Shown one piece after another: positions 8,659 to 17,972 of a DNA stretch of 64,000 bases. Made by a program: the position numbers and the translations under genes. Source of the DNA: Pseudalkalibacillus hwajinpoensis (GTDB taxonomy: Bacteria; Bacillota; Bacilli; Bacillales; Guptibacillaceae); assembly GCF_015234585.1 (NCBI RefSeq), contig NZ_JADFCM010000008.1, positions 1,736,001-1,800,000 on the forward strand, written 5' to 3'. The notes under the pieces are model-generated. The model had not been told where the DNA came from and did no database searches. It saw only the letters and a program-made list of their open reading frames with translations. How positions within the stretch are numbered: position 1 is the stretch's first letter; the number at the start of each line of letters is the position of its first letter.

Positions 8659-9587
8659 GTTCCAAAACTCCTTCTAACACTACTTTTTTTATTTCGATGA
8701 CTCGCAGTAAAAAACGATGGTCTGTGAATTTTCAAATGTTGACCATATCCTGGGTTTAGGAAAACATGATGATTCACTTTCAGTAATTCACCACGAAGTC
8801 CTGAAATGATTGGGTCTCTTCCATCATAATCAAGAAATAGTTCATCTTCAACTTGATTGCCTGAATTCGTTCGATAGAGATTAAAATCAAAATCCGTTCC
8901 TGTAAGGATTCCACCTTTTTGAGGATAAAAACCAATTCGCATTAATATTGGTTTAGGAAGCTCTCTCTTTCTCAATAATTCAGGATAGTGGAATGCGTCT
9001 AGCCCTTTGAGTACCGCTTCATCAAGCAATTGTGTAAGCTTTAGTTCTATAGCATCAGAATCCCACGTTTCGATAAATGAAAACAAAGGCACAAGCATGG
9101 CATGGTAAGGAAAATTCGCTTGAACGATCCATTCAGATACGAATTCTTTCCATTCTTCCTCACGTTTAAAATCCATTACAATGAACGGAACCTGGTAACG
9201 TGCACACTTCCTAATAACATCTGGAGTCACTTTAGTGCTGTCCATTCGTAAACCAAGAGCATAGTCAATAGGAGAATTCACTAGGTATGATAACGAACGA
9301 CTGATCTCTTCTTCAAATGTACAAGCATGTTTTATTTCGGTTATCGCTAGAATCGAAGTGACGCCTTGTAACATGTATTCTCTCATTAATTCGATAAATT
9401 CACTCTCTGGTTCTCTATTGTTTATTTCTGAAAGATAAACTTTCCCAGCCCTCATTGAAAAACCGTTCAAGTTGCAACGGACTCCTTTATTAAGCTTTCC
9501 AACCTTCGTCTTATAAGATAACAATTCATCCGCAACCAACTTATAATGAGTGCCATCTATAGATGCATTTTCATAAAGACGTTTCAA
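8628..9587 (-). CDS. Unrecognised protein, resembles a metal-free dihydropyrimidinase remnant
   Basis: A 319-residue protein, start TTG at 9587 with GGGAGG seven bases upstream. I do not recognise a named family. Three stretches recall dihydropyrimidinase/dihydroorotase-type amidohydrolases: GVTSILAI (like GxTTxxDM), SPIDYALGLRM (like the CDYxLH region), and FYPQKGGILTGTDFDFNLY (like YPxKGxIxxGxDADLV). The HxH metal site and other histidine ligands expected between them are not seen, and the chain is about 140 residues shorter than the enzymes. An inactive binding protein is possible. It overlaps ypiA by 31 bases, so they are co-expressed. Confidence 0.6.
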   Translation of the reverse strand: MKRLYENASIDGTHYKLVADELLSYKTKVGKLNKGVRCNLNGFSMRAGKVYLSEINNREPESEFIELMREYMLQGVTSILAITEIKHACTFEEEISRSLSYLVNSPIDYALGLRMDSTKVTPDVIRKCARYQVPFIVMDFKREEEWKEFVSEWIVQANFPYHAMLVPLFSFIETWDSDAIELKLTQLLDEAVLKGLDAFHYPELLRKRELPKPILMRIGFYPQKGGILTGTDFDFNLYRTNSGNQVEDELFLDYDGRDPIISGLRGELLKVNHHVFLNPGYGQHLKIHRPSFFTASHRNKKSSVRRSFGTWSVLSRLSH

Positions 9588-9663
9588 ACAAGCGCCTCCC
9601 TGCCATTTTGTTTATGACAGGCTATGTTTTAGAGAACTTGTTTATGTTATAAAAGCACCAATG

Positions 9664-9754
9664 AAAAAAATTCCCTGTGCCGAAAGCCGTTGTTAGCGCT
9701 TTCAAAACACAGGGACAAAATAAATATGGATAGGAGTGGAGAGAAACCATTACT
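9664..9754 (-). ncRNA. Candidate ~90-nt small RNA or terminated leader
   Basis: A predicted transcript starts near 9754, seven bases after a TATAAT box. It runs through an unstructured pyrimidine-rich stretch (9717-9745) and ends in a two-part stem: TCCCTGTG (9715-9708) with CACAGGGA (9679-9672), and GAAAGC (9703-9698) with GCTTTC (9687-9682), then T7 (9670-9664). Promoter, C-rich single strand and strong terminator are the layout of Gram-positive trans-acting sRNAs. It could instead be an attenuated leader for the gene starting at 9587. No Rfam family was recognised. Confidence 0.45.
9691..9705 (-). promoter_or_regulatory. CcpA cre site (perfect consensus match)
   Basis: TTGAAAGCGCTAACA on the minus strand matches every fixed position of WTGNAANCGNWNNCW and of TGWAANCGNTNWCA. 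It lies about 50-64 bases downstream of the predicted start, a position where CcpA usually represses by blocking elongation. Confidence 0.6.
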
Positions 9755-9760
9755 ATTCTT

Positions 9761-9788
9761 ATTATAACAGGGTATTCCAGAAAATCAA
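9761..9788 (-). promoter_or_regulatory. Putative SigA promoter for the 9.7-kb RNA
   Basis: Perfect TATAAT (9761-9766) with TTGATT (9783-9788), spacing 16 bp, reading leftwards. Confidence 0.5.
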
Positions 9789-9820
9789 CAGATTCTTTAG
9801 AAAATTTCGGTTTTTTATCC

Positions 9821-9987
9821 GAAAAGCGTAAGCGCCCGTTTAGAGCCGACTAGCGCTGGAGACTTTCAATTTGAACACGCCCTTTGTGTTCAGAGTGAAA
9901 GGCGAAGCGTCTCGAGGCTCTGGGCGCTGAAGCTGGACATCGAAAAGCGTATGCGCCCGCTTAGAGCCGACTAGCGCTGGAGACTTT
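9821..9987. repeat. Palindromic repeat element with a second half copy
   Basis: A 46-base segment at 9821-9866 recurs at 9942-9987 with only two differences. The first copy belongs to a nested palindrome: AGCGCCC…AGAGCC (9831-9847) pairs with GGCTCTGGGCGCT (9916-9928), CTTTCA (9863-9868) with TGAAAG (9896-9901), and TGAACAC (9872-9878) with GTGTTCA (9886-9892). It is G+C-rich compared with its surroundings and lies between the aroA terminator and the next promoter. It looks like a copy of a dispersed intergenic repeat; no transposase is present. Confidence 0.75.
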
Positions 9988-10023
9988 GAGCGCCAAAAGA
10001 TGGTATCTGTTGTCACATAAAAA

Positions 10024-10045
10024 AGCAGGTTCCTAGGAACCTGCT
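10024..10045 (-). terminator. Supraoperon terminator at the end of aroA
   Basis: AGCAGGTTCC (10024-10033) pairs with GGAACCTGCT (10036-10045), then TTTTTATG on the minus strand. The aroA stop codon at 10033-10035 is inside the hairpin. Confidence 0.8.
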
Positions 10046-11319
10046 CTTAGTTGTTTCAAATGTTCAAAGAAATCAGGATATGAAACTTTGATTGCTTCAG
10101 GTAATTCAAGCTGAACAGACCCCTCTGTAATGCAACCTGCGACTGCAAGCATCATTCCAATACGGTGATCACCTAAACTTGAAACCTGTCCACCATGGAG
10201 GCGTGTAGGGCCTTCTATAACCATTCCATCTGGTGTTCCTGTTACAGATGCTCCTAACGTTTTTAATGCTTCAACGACTGCATCGATACGGTTTGTTTCT
10301 TTTACTTTTAATTCTTCCGCATTTCGAATAACCGTTTTGCCATTAGCCTGCGTAGCAAGTAAAGCAATAACTGGAAGCTCATCAATCAATCTAGGGATCA
10401 TCTCCCCTTCGATCGTTGTTCCCGAAAGATCGCTAGTACTAATTGTTAAATCAGCCACTTCTTCCTGATTCACAACCCGCTTGTTTTTAATGGACAAAGA
10501 AGCTCCCATCTGTTCAAGAACATCTAATATACCTGATCTTGTCTCGTTAATCCCTACGTTTAATAGGGTTAAGGTGCTATTAGGAACGATTGCTCCTGCT
10601 ACTAGGAAAAATGCAGCTGAGGAGATATCACCAGGTACTTCTACATTTGTAGCGGTTAGATGCTGTCCTCCTTCAACGCTGACAGATAAACCGTCTCTCT
10701 TCACTTTGACACCAAAACTTTCTAACATATTTTCAGTGTGGTTTCGTGAACGATGAGTTTCTGTAACCGTTGTAACGCCATCAGCTTGAAGACCCGCAAG
10801 AAGAATACCTGACTTCACTTGGGCACTCGCTACAGGTGAATCATATGTAATACCACTAAGATTACCGCCTCTAATCGCTATCGGAGCAAACGTGCCATTC
10901 TCTCTCCCATCAATTGCTGCACCCATTTGACTTAATGGAACTGTTACGCGATTCATTGGTCGCTTTGCAATTGACTCATCTCCGGCTAATACAGAATGAA
11001 ATGGTCTTCCAGCGAGTAAGCCCATCATTAAACGAAAGGTCGTTCCAGAATTCCCTACGTCGAGAAGCTCTGATGGCTCACGAAGACCATCGATACCTTT
11101 GCCTTCTACCACTACTGAAGCTCCGTCTTGTTCAATCTGAACACCCATTTGTTTAAAGCAAGAAATCGTACTTAAACAATCTGCCCCAGGAAGAAAATTT
11201 GTAATTCGAGTTGTACCTTTTGCAATAGAACCAAACATAATGGCACGATGAGAAATTGATTTATCTCCAGGAATTGTAACTGTTCCTTTAAGACTTTGTG
11301 CTTGCACAATCGTTTCCAT
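10033..11319 (-). CDS. aroA: 3-phosphoshikimate 1-carboxyvinyltransferase (EPSP synthase)
   Basis: Sixth step of the shikimate pathway: shikimate 3-phosphate plus PEP gives EPSP. About 428 residues; signatures GDKSISHRA near the N-terminus, [12 protein letters not shown] (PEP loop) and, towards the end, [10 protein letters not shown] and GDHRIGMM. The Bacillus gene is called aroE in old B. subtilis naming. The ATG at 11319 is chosen because GGAG lies nine bases upstream; the GTG at 11325 is too close to it. Last gene of the supraoperon, 14 bases after tyrA. Confidence 0.95.
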   Translation of the reverse strand: METIVQAQSLKGTVTIPGDKSISHRAIMFGSIAKGTTRITNFLPGADCLSTISCFKQMGVQIEQDGASVVVEGKGIDGLREPSELLDVGNSGTTFRLMMGLLAGRPFHSVLAGDESIAKRPMNRVTVPLSQMGAAIDGRENGTFAPIAIRGGNLSGITYDSPVASAQVKSGILLAGLQADGVTTVTETHRSRNHTENMLESFGVKVKRDGLSVSVEGGQHLTATNVEVPGDISSAAFFLVAGAIVPNSTLTLLNVGINETRSGILDVLEQMGASLSIKNKRVVNQEEVADLTISTSDLSGTTIEGEMIPRLIDELPVIALLATQANGKTVIRNAEELKVKETNRIDAVVEALKTLGASVTGTPDGMVIEGPTRLHGGQVSSLGDHRIGMMLAVAGCITEGSVQLELPEAIKVSYPDFFEHLKQLRAGS

Positions 11320-11332
11320 AGTCACTTACTCC

Positions 11333-12439
11333 TTATTTATCATCTACATACGTATCGAAGTCATGATCAAGGACCACTTTTGCATTGTCACGGTCTTTTT
11401 CTGAGCGAAAACTCACTCTAAGAACACCCATAATATCTTCTCGTGTCTCGATGATTCGAATATTTGTTATTGAAATTTCTTCACTTGCAAGTTTTTGTGT
11501 AACGCTAGCGATGACACCAGGCTGGTCTTGAACGTCGAGAAACAAATCATAAAAAGCAGGGATAGCTCCTCTAGATCGAACAGGTAACCCATCCCGAAAG
11601 TCCTTAGCGTCTGAGAAGTAATCGTAAATACGATCTCCGTCTTCTTTTTTAATATAACTTTGAATTCGATCTAACTCGAGCTTCAAGTCTTCAGTCATCT
11701 GCAGTAAGACAGATTTGTTTCTTAGAAGAATATCACGCCACATCACAGGACTAGCTGATGCTATACGGGTAATATCCCGAAACCCTCCTGCAGCAAACCT
11801 CGCTACATTATAGCTCTGATTATTATTTCGATCACTAACAAAGTTAACCAGACTTGCTGCTAATATGTGTGGGAAATGACTAATTAATCCTACTAAATAA
11901 TCGTGCTCTTCAGCGTCTAATTCAACAAATGTAGCATTAGTTGAACTTAGTAATGCTATTAGAGCATCTAATTTTGATTTGTTGACCGATTCATCAGGTG
12001 TCAAAATATAAAAAGCATTCTCAAACAAATGTGATTTTGCTGCTGTTACGCCGGTTTTGTGAGAACCAGCCATCGGGTGACCACCGATAAAGGTAACGGA
12101 AGGACTTAAGATTTTTTTAGCATGACTTACAATCGAATGCTTCGTGCTACCCACGTCAGAAATAATCACATTGCTCTTCAAATTGATTTTGGCTAATTGT
12201 TCTAAAATTTGTTCTGTTTGAACAACCGGGGCAGCAATCATAATAAAATCAGCGGTTTGAACGGCTTCTTCAAGCGAAGAAGCCGTTTGATCTACAACCC
12301 GAAGTGCCATAGCTAGATCCAACTGATTCTGGTTTACATCATACCCCGTAATGACAGCATCGTGATGCCCTGCTTTTATGGCTAGAGCAATTGACCCTCC
12401 TATTAATCCAAGGCCAATAACCGCAACATGTTTACTCAT
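11333..12439 (-). CDS. tyrA: Prephenate dehydrogenase with C-terminal ACT domain
   Basis: Converts prephenate to 4-hydroxyphenylpyruvate using NAD, the tyrosine branch. 368 residues: Rossmann motif [13 protein letters not shown] at the start, the catalytic GGHPMAGS with its histidine in the middle, and an ACT domain in the last 70 residues ([16 protein letters not shown]…), which usually binds the end product. Its start overlaps the hisC stop by four bases (ATGA). Confidence 0.95.
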   Translation of the reverse strand: MSKHVAVIGLGLIGGSIALAIKAGHHDAVITGYDVNQNQLDLAMALRVVDQTASSLEEAVQTADFIMIAAPVVQTEQILEQLAKINLKSNVIISDVGSTKHSIVSHAKKILSPSVTFIGGHPMAGSHKTGVTAAKSHLFENAFYILTPDESVNKSKLDALIALLSSTNATFVELDAEEHDYLVGLISHFPHILAASLVNFVSDRNNNQSYNVARFAAGGFRDITRIASASPVMWRDILLRNKSVLLQMTEDLKLELDRIQSYIKKEDGDRIYDYFSDAKDFRDGLPVRSRGAIPAFYDLFLDVQDQPGVIASVTQKLASEEISITNIRIIETREDIMGVLRVSFRSEKDRDNAKVVLDHDFDTYVDDK

Positions 12440-13539
12440 GACTGTTCCTTTCTCTTTTCATCAAGAAATTGAGAAAGACAGCTAATGATTTCTTTGTTTT
12501 GCTCCTCTGATCCAACTGTTATTCTAGCTGAAGTTGGAAAACCAAGCGCAGAACCAGAACGGACGATGTATCCTTGTTTCATCAAGTATTCAAACACTTC
12601 GTCTGCAGGTATACTAAAATCAATTAATACAAAGTTCCCTTGAGAAGGATAAATGGATAAATCGTATTGCTCACAAAAAGCATAATAAAGCTCTCTGCCT
12701 TTTTCATTTTCTATTCGACACATATCAATAAACTGCTGATCCTTGAGAGCAGCAATTGCCGCAGCTTGCGCCACACGTGAAGTGTTAAACGGCTCTCGTG
12801 AAGGTTCAATTGAGGCGATTACTTCCGGGTTAGCTACTCCATAACCGACGCGAAGAGCAGCAATCCCATATGCTTTAGAAAACGTTCGTAAAACTACAAG
12901 GTTTTTATACTCTGAGAGCGCTGATAGCGTATCAGGAAAATTCTTCGCAGTAACATATTCTTTGTAAGCCTCATCCATGACAACTAGAACGTGATCTGGA
13001 ACCTTTTTCAAAAATGAAAATAGTTCTTCTTCTGGAATATGCTCTCCTGTAGGGTTATTTGGTGAACACACCCAAATGATGCGCGTATTCTCATCAATGG
13101 CTTTTAGCATTTCTTCCAGTTGATGCTTTCCTTCAGTCAGTGGAACCTCACGAATTTCTGCATCTTCAATAACTGCGTTATGGCGATATTGAGGAAAAGT
13201 TGGTGTAGCCATCACTGTATTAGTTCCTTTTTCAAGATAAGTTCTGCAAAGGATTTGAACGACTTCGTCTGATCCATTACCGAAAACAAGCTGATCTTCA
13301 TTTACATTAAGATGCTTTGCTACCTCAGTCCGAAGAGAAGCTGCATAGCCATCTGGATAAATGTGTAATTGCGACAGTTCCTTTTCAATGGCTTCTTTCA
13401 CTGTTTGGGAGGAACCATATGGATTCTCGTTTGAAGCGAGTTTAATTACTTGTTTGAGACCAAGCTCTTTTTTTACTTCCTCAATTGGCTTACCTGGCTT
13501 GTAAGGGGTTAACCCTTTCATTTGTCTTTTTGGAATCAT
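12436..13539 (-). CDS. hisC: Histidinol-phosphate / aromatic aminotransferase
   Basis: A 367-residue PLP fold-type I aminotransferase: SNENPYGSS near the N-terminus, [15 protein letters not shown], and the PLP lysine in [16 protein letters not shown]. In B. subtilis the hisC inside the trp supraoperon serves histidine synthesis and also transaminates phenylpyruvate and hydroxyphenylpyruvate, which explains its place next to tyrA. Ten bases separate it from trpA; the start has GAGGTG upstream. Confidence 0.95.
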   Translation of the reverse strand: MIPKRQMKGLTPYKPGKPIEEVKKELGLKQVIKLASNENPYGSSQTVKEAIEKELSQLHIYPDGYAASLRTEVAKHLNVNEDQLVFGNGSDEVVQILCRTYLEKGTNTVMATPTFPQYRHNAVIEDAEIREVPLTEGKHQLEEMLKAIDENTRIIWVCSPNNPTGEHIPEEELFSFLKKVPDHVLVVMDEAYKEYVTAKNFPDTLSALSEYKNLVVLRTFSKAYGIAALRVGYGVANPEVIASIEPSREPFNTSRVAQAAAIAALKDQQFIDMCRIENEKGRELYYAFCEQYDLSIYPSQGNFVLIDFSIPADEVFEYLMKQGYIVRSGSALGFPTSARITVGSEEQNKEIISCLSQFLDEKRKEQS

Positions 13540-13548
13540 GCCTGCACC

Positions 13549-14376
13549 TCACGAATGGATTTTCACTTTCCCATATGGAGAAATCAAATTTCGTACATAT
13601 GCCCGAATTTGATCTATCCCTTCTTTCTGGGATGCTTCTTTCTTCAACACTTCCACTTGTTCCTCAACTTGACGAATAATCGCACTACCAACAATAACGC
13701 CATCACAGTGCTCTTTTAGCTTTTCAACTTGTTCAGGAGCCGAGACTCCAAAGCCAACCGCAACTGGAATCATACTATGCTCTTTCACTCGATCGAGAAA
13801 TGTAAAGACTGAGGAATGAAAGTCAGTCCTCGTTCCCGTAACACCGAGTGACGAGACGCAATAAAGAAATCCAGTAGCTTCTTTCGAAATGGCCTGCAGT
13901 CTTTTATCTGAAGTTGTTGGCGCAACAAGAGAAATCAGCGCAGTCTCATTAGCATTGCAACTTTCTCTCCACTCTTCACTTTCTTCAAAAGGAAGATCTG
14001 GAACTAATAGTCCGTCAATATCATTTTCTCGCACTAAAGCGAAGAAGCGTTCTTCTCCTAATTGTAACAAAAGATTGTAATAAGTAAATATCACAACTGG
14101 AATTTCAAGTCCTTTTTCTCGCATTTGTTTCACGAGACCCATCGCTTTCTCAAGGCTCATTCCGTGTTCTAATGCACGTAGTGACGCACGCTGAATCACT
14201 GGACCATCTGCTAGAGGATCAGAATATGGAATACCGAGTTCAATTGCATTAGCTCCTTCTTCTTGAAGCATCAATGCTAAATTAATAGTCGTTTCTTCAG
14301 TTGGATCACCAGCTACAACAAAAGGTATGAATAGATCGTTTCGTCCATCTACATGTTTCTCAAATCGTTTATTCAT
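13549..14376 (-). CDS. trpA: Tryptophan synthase alpha chain
   Basis: Cleaves indole-3-glycerol phosphate to indole, which passes to TrpB. About 275 residues with the signature [18 protein letters not shown] and the catalytic Glu and Asp within it, plus [10 protein letters not shown] and VGSAI for phosphate binding. The ATG at 14376 has GGAGGTG upstream and overlaps trpB by eight bases; the open frame continues to a TTG at 14391 without need. Confidence 0.95.
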   Translation of the reverse strand: MNKRFEKHVDGRNDLFIPFVVAGDPTEETTINLALMLQEEGANAIELGIPYSDPLADGPVIQRASLRALEHGMSLEKAMGLVKQMREKGLEIPVVIFTYYNLLLQLGEERFFALVRENDIDGLLVPDLPFEESEEWRESCNANETALISLVAPTTSDKRLQAISKEATGFLYCVSSLGVTGTRTDFHSSVFTFLDRVKEHSMIPVAVGFGVSAPEQVEKLKEHCDGVIVGSAIIRQVEEQVEVLKKEASQKEGIDQIRAYVRNLISPYGKVKIHS

Positions 14377-15556
14377 TAACGTCACCTCCAAGATGTTCCA
14401 TTATCGTGTGCACATCCTTATCTCCTCTTCCTGAGAGGCATACAAGAATAACTTCATTTTCGTTCATGTCTGGCGCTTGCTTAATTGCTTCAGATAGCGC
14501 ATGAGCACTTTCAATCGCCGGAATGATACCTTCCTCTTCAGATAGAACTTTTAATGCATCAAGTGCTTCATTATCAGTAATTCCTGTATATGTCACGCGA
14601 CCCGTTTCATTTAAATAGGCATGCTCAGGTCCAATTCCAGGATAATCGAGTCCGGCAGAAATTGAATGTGGCTCTTGAATTTGTCCCGTTTCGTTTTGCA
14701 ATAAGTAAGTAATTGAGCCATGAATAACACCGAGACGACCTTCAGAGAGCGTTGCGGCGTGTTCTCCAGTATGAATCCCCTTACCGGCAGCTTCTACGCC
14801 AATCAAGCGAACATCATCTTTAAGAAATGGATAGAACATGCCCATTGCATTACTTCCACCTCCAACACAAGCGATTACCTTATCGGGTAATGCTTCCATT
14901 TGTTCGCGTGATTCATCGCCGATCACGCGCTGGAAATCCCTTACCATTTTCGGATAAGGATGCGGGCCAACTACAGAACCAATTAAATAGAACGTATCTT
15001 CCACATTTGCTACCCAGTACCGAATCGCTTCATTCGTCGCATCTTTTAACGTTTTGCTACCAGAAGAGACTGGGACAACTTCAGCACCGAGAAGCTTCAT
15101 TCTGAACACATTCAATTCCTGACGTCTAATATCCTCTTCTCCCATAAACACTTTACATTCTAATCCAAATCGAGCGGCTACAGTTGCAGCTGCAACACCA
15201 TGCTGGCCAGCACCTGTTTCAGCAACAATTTTTTCTTTCCCCATACGAACGGCAAGAAGAGCCTGTCCAATTGCATTATTTAATTTATGTGCCCCTGTAT
15301 GGTTAAGATCTTCACGCTTCAAATAAATTTGTGCCCCGCCAAGTCTTTTTGACAAGTTTTCTGCATGTGTAATCGGCGTTGGTCGACCTGAATATTTTTT
15401 CAGTTCCTCATGATAACTCGTCATAAATTGTTCGTCTGCCATTGCTTCGTTTAGCGATTGTTCTAATTCTTCTAACGCATACATCGCTGTTTCCGGAACA
15501 TATTTACCGCCGTATCTTCCATATCTACCGCGTTGATCAGGTACAGTTGTTGACAT
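14369..15556 (-). CDS. trpB: Tryptophan synthase beta chain
   Basis: Joins indole and serine using PLP. 395 residues; the PLP lysine is in HTGAHKLNN, the phosphate loop is GGGSNAMG, and the start [18 protein letters not shown] is typical of TrpB1. Two bases separate it from trpF, and it overlaps trpA at its end, so expression of both subunits is coupled. Confidence 0.97.
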   Translation of the reverse strand: MSTTVPDQRGRYGRYGGKYVPETAMYALEELEQSLNEAMADEQFMTSYHEELKKYSGRPTPITHAENLSKRLGGAQIYLKREDLNHTGAHKLNNAIGQALLAVRMGKEKIVAETGAGQHGVAAATVAARFGLECKVFMGEEDIRRQELNVFRMKLLGAEVVPVSSGSKTLKDATNEAIRYWVANVEDTFYLIGSVVGPHPYPKMVRDFQRVIGDESREQMEALPDKVIACVGGGSNAMGMFYPFLKDDVRLIGVEAAGKGIHTGEHAATLSEGRLGVIHGSITYLLQNETGQIQEPHSISAGLDYPGIGPEHAYLNETGRVTYTGITDNEALDALKVLSEEEGIIPAIESAHALSEAIKQAPDMNENEVILVCLSGRGDKDVHTIMEHLGGDVNE

Positions 15557-15558
15557 TG

Positions 15559-16197
15559 TTATCCCAGCCTTTCGATTATGGTGTTCATTTTCGTTTTATC
15601 TTTCCTATCATCGGTTTCGATTCCACTTGATACATCTATTCCATCTGGATGGTAGCTTATCAATTCTTGAACATTATCTGGCTTTACTCCACCTGCTACA
15701 AATAAAGGCACCCTTTGCTCAGCCGCTTCAGCCTGATATGACGGGATAGAATCCCAATCAAATCGTTTTCCGGTTCCTCCCCATTGTCCAGGTAGTTTGG
15801 TGTCAACGATATATCCGTCAGCGATACCTTCGTACCGTTTCATTTCATCTAGAGATCTTTTACCATGATGAATCACTTTCCAAATCGTTTTCCCTGTCAT
15901 TTGTTTAATCTTGGCCGCGAAAGCTGGTGTTTCATTACCATGGAGTTGGAGAATATCAAGCGGTACTTCACTTACCGTTTGCGCTAACTCTTCTAATTCC
16001 GGGTTCACAAACACCCCTACAATTTTCGTATCATTCAGCGGTGGATAATCGCTTAACCAACCTTTAACTTGTTCATCCGTAACGCGCCGTACGCTATTTG
16101 CAAAAATAAATCCTGCATATGGGACACCGCTCACTCTTACGCTCTCCCAATCCTCTAACGAGCGATTACCGCACAGCTTAAGTTCAGGCTTTCTCAT
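15559..16197 (-). CDS. trpF: Phosphoribosylanthranilate isomerase
   Basis: Isomerises phosphoribosylanthranilate to CdRP, third step of tryptophan synthesis. About 212 residues; catalytic cysteine in [10 protein letters not shown] at the N-terminus, LQLHGNE in the middle and the phosphate-binding [11 protein letters not shown] and SSGIET near the end. The ATG at 16197 begins [10 protein letters not shown]; the open frame extends to 16245 but those residues lie outside the family. It overlaps trpC by 14 bases. Confidence 0.95.
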   Translation of the reverse strand: MRKPELKLCGNRSLEDWESVRVSGVPYAGFIFANSVRRVTDEQVKGWLSDYPPLNDTKIVGVFVNPELEELAQTVSEVPLDILQLHGNETPAFAAKIKQMTGKTIWKVIHHGKRSLDEMKRYEGIADGYIVDTKLPGQWGGTGKRFDWDSIPSYQAEAAEQRVPLFVAGGVKPDNVQELISYHPDGIDVSSGIETDDRKDKTKMNTIIERLG

Positions 16198-16960
16198 GAA
16201 CTGTTTCACCAAACAAATGCTTAATTCCCTTTTCATAAGTACCATCTCTCATAAGGGCCTCACCTACTAGTACGGCTTTCGCTCCCGCACTTTTCACGTC
16301 TTTAATATCCTCGTAAGTTGATATGCCGCTTTCGCTAATCATCAATGTTGACTGAGGAATATACTGGCTGAGTGAGTGTGTTTGTTTAGTAGACGTTTCA
16401 AATGTTGCGAGATTACGATTGTTAATTCCTATGACTTCTGGAGTAAAGTGATCAGTAAGCGCTTCAAGCTCTTCTTTGGAATGTACTTCAACAAGGCATT
16501 CTAATCCTAAATTTGAAGCATAATCATAAAATTCCTTGGTCTTTATTGCGCCAAGCGCTCGCACAATTAATAGAATAGCATCTGCACCAATACGTTTACT
16601 CTCTTCAATTTGTCTTTTATCAATAATAAAGTCTTTCCGTAAAACCGGTAAAGACACGTGCTTTTTAACTTCTGTTAGGAAGGAATTTGCCCCCATAAAG
16701 AATGACTCATCCGTTAAAACAGAAATGGCATCCGCTCCTGCTTTTTCATAAGCTTTAGCTACTTCTACAGGATCAAAGTTGGCGTTGATAATACCTTTTG
16801 AAGGAGAGGCTTTTTTCACTTCTGCAATCAATCCTAATTCATGCGTTGGCTTACGCAAACTTCCTAAAAATGAAACATTTGTCACTTTTTCATCATCCGG
16901 CATAATAAACCGTTCCATCTCTTCGTGCTTCACTTTAATAATTTGATCAAGCATGAACAT
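16184..16960 (-). CDS. trpC: Indole-3-glycerol phosphate synthase
   Basis: Fourth step: closes CdRP to indole-3-glycerol phosphate. About 258 residues, TIM barrel. Motifs: IAEVKKASPSKG near residue 45, VLRKDFIID with catalytic Lys, LVEVHSKEEL, GINNRNL and ISESGI. Two ATGs compete (16960 and 16954); AAGGAG lies four or ten bases before them, so the exact start is uncertain by two residues. It overlaps trpD by 14 bases. Confidence 0.95.
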   Translation of the reverse strand: MFMLDQIIKVKHEEMERFIMPDDEKVTNVSFLGSLRKPTHELGLIAEVKKASPSKGIINANFDPVEVAKAYEKAGADAISVLTDESFFMGANSFLTEVKKHVSLPVLRKDFIIDKRQIEESKRIGADAILLIVRALGAIKTKEFYDYASNLGLECLVEVHSKEELEALTDHFTPEVIGINNRNLATFETSTKQTHSLSQYIPQSTLMISESGISTYEDIKDVKSAGAKAVLVGEALMRDGTYEKGIKHLFGETVHEKA

Positions 16961-17972
16961 TCAACTCCTTGTTTGCGCTTAATGCATTTAGTTGCTTTCG
17001 ACCAGTACCATTCATAATGGCTTCTTTAGCCATCTGCACACCTTCTTTAATAGTTGCACACGCTCCTGCAAGGTAGAGAGCTGCTCCAGCATTATAGAGA
17101 ACAATTCCAGTGCTAGCTTCATTTCCTTCATCGTTAAAAATTCGTTCAATTAAACTCGCACTTTCTTTTGAAGTGTTGACCACTAAATCCTGAGCGTTAC
17201 CTGTTGATAGACCAACTTCTTCTGGTGTGTGGCGATAAGTCATGATCTCACCATTTCTTAATTCGACAAAATCAGTGTAAGTTGAAATAGAACACTCATC
17301 GATTCCTTCCCCACCAGTCACCAGTAAAGCGCGTTTTGTTCCTAGACGCTTTAATGCTTTCGCCATTTTCAATGCTTTGTCATGACTATAAACACCAATT
17401 AGCTGTGACTGACTACCGGCTGGATTTGCTAGCGGCCCTAGGCTATTAAAAACCGTTCTAAAACCAATCGCTTTTCGAGCACTTACAGCGTGCTTCATAG
17501 CTACATGGTAATTCGGAGCAAATAGGAAACACATGTTTCTTTCCTTCAGAGTTGCAACAGCTTCGCTACGACTTGATTGTGTAGGGATACCGAGCTCATC
17601 AAGAACATCTGCGCTACCACTCTTAGAGGAAACAGCTTTATTACCGTGTTTCGCAACTTTGACACCCAGACTAGATACGAGTATGGCCGAAGCAGTTGAA
17701 ATATTGAAGGTAGAGTGGCCGTCCCCTCCTGTACCACAAGTATCGATTAGCGGCAGTCCGCCATGATCAAGCTGAACAACATGGTTTCGAAGGGAGCGAA
17801 CAAACCCAGTCAATTCATCAACCGTTTCTCCCCTCATTTGGAGAATGGTTAGGAAGCTAGCAATTTGTGCATCATTCGCTCTTCCTTCCATAATAACATC
17901 CATGACCTGTTCTGCTATGGATTCAGCCAGCGTGTGCCCCTCCATCATTCTGCTTAATTGTTCTTTAAACAT
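16947..17972 (-). CDS. trpD: Anthranilate phosphoribosyltransferase
   Basis: Transfers phosphoribose from PRPP to anthranilate. 341 residues; PRPP motifs DTCGTGGDG and KHGNKAVSSKSGSADVL, and the anthranilate-side FLFAPNYHVAMKH and FNSLGPLANPA. The start at 17972 has a full AAGGAGG and overlaps trpE by eight bases. Confidence 0.96.
   Translation of the reverse strand: MFKEQLSRMMEGHTLAESIAEQVMDVIMEGRANDAQIASFLTILQMRGETVDELTGFVRSLRNHVVQLDHGGLPLIDTCGTGGDGHSTFNISTASAILVSSLGVKVAKHGNKAVSSKSGSADVLDELGIPTQSSRSEAVATLKERNMCFLFAPNYHVAMKHAVSARKAIGFRTVFNSLGPLANPAGSQSQLIGVYSHDKALKMAKALKRLGTKRALLVTGGEGIDECSISTYTDFVELRNGEIMTYRHTPEEVGLSTGNAQDLVVNTSKESASLIERIFNDEGNEASTGIVLYNAGAALYLAGACATIKEGVQMAKEAIMNGTGRKQLNALSANKELNVHA

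Larger units (their letters stand above)
9588..10032. other. 445-bp intergenic region with regulatory RNA-like unit and repeat element
   Basis: No protein gene was found. From right to left on the minus strand it holds the aroA terminator, a palindromic repeat element (9821-9987), a SigA-like promoter (9761-9788), a perfect cre site (9691-9705) inside a long hairpin with T7 tail (9664-9715), and about 75 bases leading to the TTG start at 9587. Each is listed separately. Confidence 0.7.
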
